A stretch of 64,000 nt of DNA from Mytilus galloprovincialis (taxonomy: Eukaryota; Mollusca; Bivalvia; Mytilida; Mytilidae). The notes below the pieces were generated by a model. The model saw only the letters and a program-made list of their open reading frames with translations, was not told the origin of the DNA and ran no database searches. The position numbers and the translations under genes were made by a program. Below, piece by piece: positions 58,206 to 64,000 of the stretch; within the stretch, counting starts at the first letter, position 1; every line of letters starts with the position of its first letter. Location of the stretch: positions 59,633,121 through 59,697,120 of the forward strand of contig NC_134846.1 of assembly GCF_965363235.1 (NCBI RefSeq), read 5' to 3'.

Positions 58206-60383
58206 ACAAAAATGTGTTTTCACTTTGATTTTTGTTAAAGACTTCTTAGTCTAACAATGATACGACCTAACCAAAGTTAAAGGGGACAAAAACTCGAAAA
58301 TATAAAATATAGGAGTACACAATCATTCATGGCTTGTGAAATAAAAATACTTTCGTTAAATTTCTTTTAGGACGCATAGCCATGTTAATTAAGCGTTAAA
58401 TTTCATGCTTCAATTTTTACCCAATAGTAAATTCACAGTGGTTTAAGAGGGAAATATGTTGACCCCCTTTTGTGTTGGTTGTATTCAGTATTCTTTGGAA
58501 CAACACTTTACTGGAACCACTTTCTTTCGTAGAGCTTAATTCAAAAATTTATAAGAGCTGCCCACTGTTGACAGTGTACGTAGTTGCACTGTTGTGTACC
58601 GACACAAATTCCATATTAGAAAGCTGTTATCTTTAGTTGCTGACAAAATGTTACAAAAATACGATATGGAAGGTATATGGACAAACGCATATAAAACATT
58701 CTACTCCCCTTAAAATATTGATAAACAAAAACAAAGATTCATAAGAGTTGACAAACATGTTTAACCCTGCCAAATTCTGTATGTGCCTATCCAAAGTCAG
58801 TCCTTATTTTTCTTTTAATTCATAAACTTTTAAAAAAATGATGTGTTGTTGCGATTTTTTCAGTGTGCATTTCTTTGATGTTTCTCATTCGTTCTGATGT
58901 TTAACAGCTGTGCATCTTGGGTTTGTCAGTGTTACATGATGTGGGTGCAGCAGCAGCAGTAAAAAAAGCAAATGAAAGCAACATGCATGACTATTATTCT
59001 ATATCATCGTTCTCCGCTCATGTTTCGGTCTTGAAACATTGATGACTTATGTTTAGTATGTTTCGGTAACATGTTTCTATTTCAAGTAAATAAAACGGCG
59101 AAACATAAAAATGATACAGAAACATGTTTCGGATTCACGTAAAAGAAATGCGCCCCGGGTTTTGTAAAAAGTGAAACCATTCATATCATATCAACAAATA
59201 CCATAAACGTTATTTTTAAACTTCATGTTTATGTAATAGTTGCCGATTTACATTAAGCGTCCATCTATCCATTTGTAGGTGTCGGCATTTTGGAAACTGA
59301 AAATTATTTTCAAAAGTTTATATCAGCGATAAATGGTTATCTTTTTGGGAATCTGATATATAAATATTGTCACTTAGGTGACACTTTTTTTTTTACTTGG
59401 ATACTTCCACGAGGGGCTTCAATAAAGGTACATAAAAATATTCTGATCCCTAATTTGATGAGAAAAAAATTCTGTATAAACTGAGGACAAACAAATTTTC
59501 TGAATCCATATTTTCCCCGTGCCTTATAGTGTTAAATTTTGAACCAAATAATTTGATTAATAGCCGAAAAATTTAATAAAATTGTTAGCGCTTAGCGCGA
59601 TTTTTTTTCCCACTTCGACAAAACAACCATATTCCCACTTTTGAAATTAAATGATTGCTCCCTAAGAAAACGCTTGGACTGATGCTTGTAAAAAGTATAT
59701 GCATTTATCATATACGTAGCTCCATTATGGGGCCTTAAAACAACCACTGTTTTTAACTGATAGCAAATAAAAGGAAAAGTTTTTTTTAATAAGGGATATC
59801 ATTGTTCCATATTGTTATTTGTGCATTTTTAAGTTACCGAACGACAATCACCTTTGAGCAAAGTAAAAGAACACAGGTACGTCCAGTCAGAATGGGGCGT
59901 GTGAAGAGAGAACCACTCTGACAGCTGCATGATTGATTTTTCAATTTTTGGCCCTACACCAATGTTGGCCTCGAAAAACCAGTACAATGTAAAATTCTGA
60001 ATTTTAAGTAAAGCATTCACCTACGGAACGCTGAAAACTGAATATTTGAAAGTCAAGTAAATATAAGAACCAAGACAATATATTATCGTCATGCAATCGA
60101 TAAAAAAAGAAAACAAAACGTTTAAAGATGCATATAACAGAAGCGCTTTTTTCTGGATCTACCTTCATCGGGAACGTCAAAAAGGCAAATAATACTATTT
60201 GGCCTACTGCGAGTTGGTCAGTTTTCACTGTTACTTCTAAATGATGGGTACTGGGGACACCAAATAGCTCTGAATCATTTATCCCAAACGCTAACCTTAT
60301 ATTAGAGATTTAAACCAACTTATTTGATACAGGTTAAATAGGTTTAAATATTTTTTTTAATAGATGCATATGAATATGTTTTA
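58206..60383. other. Sequence between Harbinger relic and right inverted arm
   Basis: Mostly unrecognised AT-rich DNA. A GTTTAACCCTGCC fragment near 58760 belongs to a dispersed family; repeated GAAACATG words lie at 59030-59140. ORFs at 59290, 59829 and 60004 have no recognisable motif. Confidence 0.4.
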
Positions 60384-60689
60384 GCCCTTTTTTTATTTTT
60401 GATATCTTAATAAAAAAATTAAAAAATCAAACTTTCAAAAGTGAAATAATTAAGATTGCACGTTAGGTTTAGTATTTTAAAGTTTGATCAAATTTCTAAA
60501 CTATCAAATTTCTAAACAATATTAAGAATTTTAATATTTTAAATATTTGGTTAAAATTTCAAAATTTCAAAACTTTTGCACAATTTGGAAAATTGATATT
60601 TTAAAACTTTGCTCAGAATTCCCAAAATCTAAAATTTGAAAACTTTTTAAAACTTTGAATTGATATTGACAGCTGATCACCTCAAGACA

Positions 60690-61950
60690 ATACAACATTC
60701 ACAGTGTGGGAACGGAACTGTACGGTTTTCTAATGGTGTCATCCTGGTTTGCCCACTTTTACAATGTAATTACATGCATATGTAAACATATGGGGTAATT
60801 GTCGTTTTAACAATTATAGTTTATTTCTGAATTATAGTCATATTTTTTACCTGTAAAATTTTATAAAAGATATTATATTCTGCTTTTAAATCAAAGAAAA
60901 TTTCCTTATTGTTTCTAACCTGTAAACCCCATCCACACCATACTGTGATAATTATAATTAATAAAACATTTTAATTCGTTTTCAAGTACATTTATGTATA
61001 AGTACATCACAAAATCAAATGTTATGACAAGTTGAAACATTACTGATTATAGGTGAATACAAATACTAATTACGCATACATATTCATGCATTTTAAAAAA
61101 CGGGCGTATTGCATTTCCGCTAATTTTCCAAAGTCCCAATACTGACGTTTCCGTAAATTTAAAGTATACGTTTCCGCAATTTGTATTTATAACTTTTCTG
61201 AAAATTTACTTGGTAAATTATAAATATTTAAATATATATTAGGTAAATTATTCATTTTATCTTTTTAATAAGGAAATTGTTCTGATCTTATATCTACAAT
61301 TTACTACAAATAACTAGTTGACTCGGGTAAGGATTAGTTAAACTTCATTGAGAAATCTTTCATTTGGCTTTTAATACTTGCTAACTGACATGATTGAAGA
61401 ATGCTTTGTTGAACCAACGACATATATAATACAATTGTATTATATATCTCTGGTTGAATTAATAGCCGATGCTTCATCTGACAATGGATAAATGCAAGAA
61501 GTCTGCATATTACATATTGGAATTTTATATAGATGGCAATTTGAGCACCAACCATTTGGGCATCACCTCCTGAACCCGAGGAAAAGAGAACAACGAATGG
61601 TGCCGAGTCTTTTCGTGCCTACCGGAACAAGCAGTTTTACGCTAGCCATCCTAACATATTTGTCTTTGTCGATGTGTTATTGAAACTGCAGACAACATCT
61701 TACAAAAAGATAAGAACTCTAACTGTAAAAGCTGTAATTGTTAACTTTATAAATACATTGTTATTTCGATGGAGAGTTGTCTCAATGGCACTAATACCAC
61801 ATCTTCTTATTTATATGTATATATAAAAACTAACAAATCCTTGCAAAAAATACATACTCAGTATACTATTTGCAGTTATAATTATATGAAAACCGTTTTA
61901 TAATATTTATTTCCACCTATGTTGTCGAATGCACAAGTCTTTTTGGATTA
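60690..61950. other. Intergenic DNA with one repeat fragment
   Basis: AT-rich. 61752-61815 is a reverse-orientation fragment of the GTGGTATGA family (gagttgtctcaatggcac). ORFs at 61334 and 61492 are not supported by motifs. Confidence 0.4.
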
Positions 61951-61954
61951 CGCT

Positions 61955-62620
61955 TCACCAAAGCCTTCCATTGGTAACGATCAAGTTGTTGCATTTCTTA
62001 TTAAGTTGATTGAGTTGAAATTTTGTAATCAATTGTGATCAATAGTATCAATCGTTACGATCAAGTGTTTGTAATTTCGTATTGAGTTGATTGAGTTGAT
62101 TTTTGGTAATCAATCGTGATCAATCGTATCGATCGTTTGGATCGAGTCGTTGTATTTCGTATTGAGTTGATTGAGTTGATTTTTGGTAATTAATCGTGAT
62201 CAATTGTATCGATCGTTACGATCAAGTGTTTGTATTTCGTATTGAGTTGATTGAGTTGATATATGATAATCAATCGTATCGATTGTTACGATCGAGTCGT
62301 TGTATTTAGTATTGAGTTGAAGTTGAGTTGATTTTTGGTAATCAATCGTGATCAATTGTATCGATCGTTACGATCAAGTGTTTGTATTTCGTATTAAGTT
62401 GATTGAGTTGATATTTGGTAAACAATCGTGATCCATCATATTGATCATTACTATCGAGTGTTTGTATTTCGTATAGGTTGATTGAGTTGATATTATATAA
62501 TCAATCGTATCTATCGTAACGATCTATGGTTTGTACTTTTTAATAGAATTGAAAACTGGTTATCAATCGTGATCAATCGTATCAATCGATGTTTTAAAGT
62601 CAATTGTTATTGTATCAATC
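61955..62620. repeat. Minisatellite of about 80-bp units, CGATCGTTACGATC-rich
   Basis: About eight diverged units, each with GAGTTGATTGAGTTGAT, GGTAATCAATCGTGATCAAT and TATCGATCGTTACGATC followed by tgtttgtatttcgtattga. The units contain self-complementary GATC/CGATCG words, so strands could fold. Confidence 0.9.
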
Positions 62621-62734
62621 GATTGTCGAATACTGTACCTTAATGCACACTGTGACCTTTCTTCACATATGACACATAATTTAAACGCAGTGTAAGGGAG
62701 GTTATCCAAACTTAACATTGTACTTAAAAGAAAT

Positions 62735-63020
62735 TGTCCTTAACTAGGAAACCCTTGTTTTTCGCCATATTTTGCCCCTAATTTTTAAACGGTTTGAGCC
62801 ATAACCCCTAAAGCCAATCTTAAACATCCCTTTTTTCCTTTATGGTTTTGAAACTTGTGGTATAATTTCAGAGAGATCAATACACCGTTCCACAAGTTAT
62901 TGTCTGGAAACTAGAAACATGCTTATTTGGGACCCTTTTTAGTCCCCATTTCCTAAACTGTAAGGACCACAACCCTTATAATCAACAATGATAATCAATC
63001 CCAACCTTAATCCTTTTGTA
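62735..63020 (+). mobile_element. Partial pearl-like element, family C
   Basis: About one and a half core units match 52030-52460 in order (cccctaatttttaaacgg, gccataacccctaaa, gtataatttcagagagatc, gttattgtctggaaactag). Head and hairpin are absent. It lies about 200 bp upstream of the eRF3 start. Confidence 0.75.
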
Positions 63021-63106
63021 ATTATAAATTATTTTCCGAAGATTTCCGATATAGGTTTATTTTTACTTTATGAAACGTTTTCTTGATTCAGACTCTCATA
63101 ACAAGC

Positions 63107-63121
63107 ACTTCCGTGACGTCA
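63107..63121 (+). promoter_or_regulatory. ETS-like and CRE motifs in the eRF3 proximal promoter
   Basis: ACTTCCG (63107-63113) directly abuts the palindrome TGACGTCA (63114-63121), about 95 bp upstream of the start codon. Such ETS/CRE composites are common in promoters of housekeeping genes. Presence is seen; function is inferred. Confidence 0.45.
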
Positions 63122-63216
63122 TATTTACACGCGGTGTTGAAAATCTGATTGTTCACCTATTGTGAAACTATTCTTATTTTTAATCATTCATTAACCTTAC
63201 ATATAGTTAAAACAGA

Positions 63217-63406
63217 ATGGCTTCTGAAAACGGTGGTATAAATGCCCCAGATTCTTGGGACCAAGAAGACCAAGACGACTCCACCTCCGGGGTGTCAAAA
63301 CCTGCCTCCAGCTTGAAGTTGAATGCGAATGCAGCTGCTTTTGTACCAGGAAAAAACCCGTACGCCAACACATTTGTACCGTCATTTGGAAACAAGAATA
63401 ATCAAG
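63217..63406 (+). CDS. GSPT1: Eukaryotic release factor eRF3, first coding exon
   Basis: ATG at 63217, 63 codons plus one base, then a donor (AAG|GTAACT). The peptide begins MASENGGINAPDSWDQEDQDD, like the APDxWDQ opening of GSPT1, and ends with two overlapping PAM2-type motifs (LNANAAAFVPG and YANTFVPSFG), matching the LNVNAKPFVP...AAEFVPSF arrangement in vertebrate eRF3. PAM2 motifs bind the MLLE domain of poly(A)-binding protein; eRF3 is the GTPase partner of eRF1 in translation termination. The GTPase exons lie beyond the window. Antisense ORFs here are shadows. Confidence 0.88.
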
Positions 63407-63419
63407 GTAACTTTTCCTA

Positions 63420-63895
63420 ACCCAGATTGGTCGTTTCAAAATTTTTCGATAAATGACGCATATGTTTTTTCTTCTTGAATTGCTGAAATATGTTGATTAA
63501 ATTGACAATCTTTATTAACATATATCAAGTAAGACACTCTCCTTCAAACAATTGAATAGTAAACTATTAGATATATCCAAACTCCAAAGACATAGCTGAA
63601 CTGTTTCTGTACCTTCAACAAGTTGTCTGACCAATTATCAGTGGAATGGCTGTTTGATGATCAGAGTTTCCTAACCGTCTGGACAATCTCAAGTCTTACC
63701 AGAATTACAGAAGGTATTCAGATAAGGCAATTAGAATATACCTGATAGAGAGCTTATTTGGTTTTTCTTGTCCATTCAGGCATTCTTTTTCATTATAACC
63801 AATTATTTCATATTTACTAATTTGACTCATATTCTTATATTTGATTTATGATAAAATAAACATATGCATCATGCTAATGTCTATCTGAATTACAA
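63420..63895. other. eRF3 intron 1, no further exon recognised
   Basis: No reading frame with eRF3-like sequence follows before the window ends. Confidence 0.4.
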
Positions 63896-64000
63896 GGGGG
63901 CCAAGTGGTCTTAGTAGTTTCTACTGTAATCACTAGTCAATCAACACAGGTTGTGAGTTCGAACCCCACTCATGCGGTTGCACTAGACTCCAATCTTAAT
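63896..64000 (+). mobile_element. tRNA-derived SINE head, cut by the window end
   Basis: GGCCAAGTGGTCTTAGTAG resembles a pol III A box and GAGTTCGAACCCC (63955-63967) a B box, spaced as in a tRNA-like promoter. The sequence folds poorly as a true tRNA and continues without a CCA-adjacent acceptor pair, so a SINE head is more likely than a tRNA gene. Confidence 0.65.

Larger units (their letters stand above)
55962..60665. repeat. Long inverted repeat: arms of about 285 bp, 4.1 kb apart
   Basis: Arm 55962-56250 and arm 60384-60665 are reverse complements with moderate divergence over their whole length (shared words include TTTTAGATTTTGGGAATT, GTTTTGAAATTTTGAAATTT-like tracts, and ATTTTAACCAAAT). 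The space between holds the Harbinger relic at 57430-58205 and a hammerhead-bearing repeat. The arms might be the ends of one large element or two independent insertions of an AT-rich repeat. No target duplication was found. Confidence 0.75.

Noticed and set aside
59290-59484. 64-residue plus-strand ORF
   Set aside because: No motif, no codon pattern distinct from flanks, and AT-rich surroundings make chance likely.
63197-63439. Minus-strand ORFs opposite the eRF3 exon
   Set aside because: Antisense shadows; the plus strand matches eRF3 with a splice donor in the right place.
63896-63985. Functional tRNA gene
   Set aside because: A and B boxes are present but the cloverleaf arms do not pair convincingly and no acceptor stem closes; a SINE head fits better.

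Overview
The window looks like nuclear DNA of a marine bivalve, most likely a mussel of the Mytilus type. Its genes are split into many short exons with GT-AG introns, the sequence is AT-rich, and introns and intergenic DNA are packed with dispersed repeats of the kind I associate with mussel genomes: tandem-repeat elements carrying ACGG arrays and a terminal hairpin, a GTGGTATGA-TGCCAATGAGAC family, and repeats carrying hammerhead motifs. Species assignment is inference; no marker gene is present.

Five host genes can be read by joining exons. (1) 698-5252, plus strand: the 3' part of a SUN-domain nuclear envelope protein. (2) 8993-13834, minus strand: a complete six-exon ependymin-related secreted protein. 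(3) 17268-24741, minus strand: a 204-residue protein with a C3HC3D RING and one TRAF-type zinc finger. (4) 38691-54933, minus strand: LUC7L3, a ten-exon U1 snRNP-associated splicing factor with a long RE/RS tail. (5) 63217 to the window end, plus strand: the first coding exon of translation release factor eRF3 (GSPT1). Downstream of the LUC7L3 stop (35838-38655) lie several coding-like short exons and seven donor-like sites on the same strand; they belong either to an unrecognised gene or to alternative LUC7L3 3' ends.

The rest is mobile-element debris. It includes LINE fragments (14.2-16.4 kb, 23.1-23.5 kb, 24.9-25.4 kb, 53.9-54.6 kb), a PIF/Harbinger transposase relic (57.4-58.2 kb), a fossil Ty3/Gypsy-like retroelement (26.9-33.0 kb) with a Penelope-like fragment inside it, and four non-coding terminal-inverted-repeat elements whose target duplications can be read (8.1, 20.3, 45.9 and 52.6 kb). 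Three families of hairpin-ended, tandem-repeat elements resemble the bivalve pearl type. Two of the TIR elements sit inside pearl-like copies, which gives relative insertion ages.

The most interesting signals are four hammerhead self-cleaving ribozyme motifs (26.80, 32.09, 45.48 and, on the minus strand, 56.94 kb), one of them fully canonical; a perfect 17-bp-arm palindrome with 7-bp flanking duplications about 100 bp upstream of the LUC7L3 start; a long inverted repeat with about 285-bp arms enclosing the Harbinger relic; a 33-nt repeat inside the LUC7L3 coding exon; and the unexplained exon and donor cluster 3' of LUC7L3.
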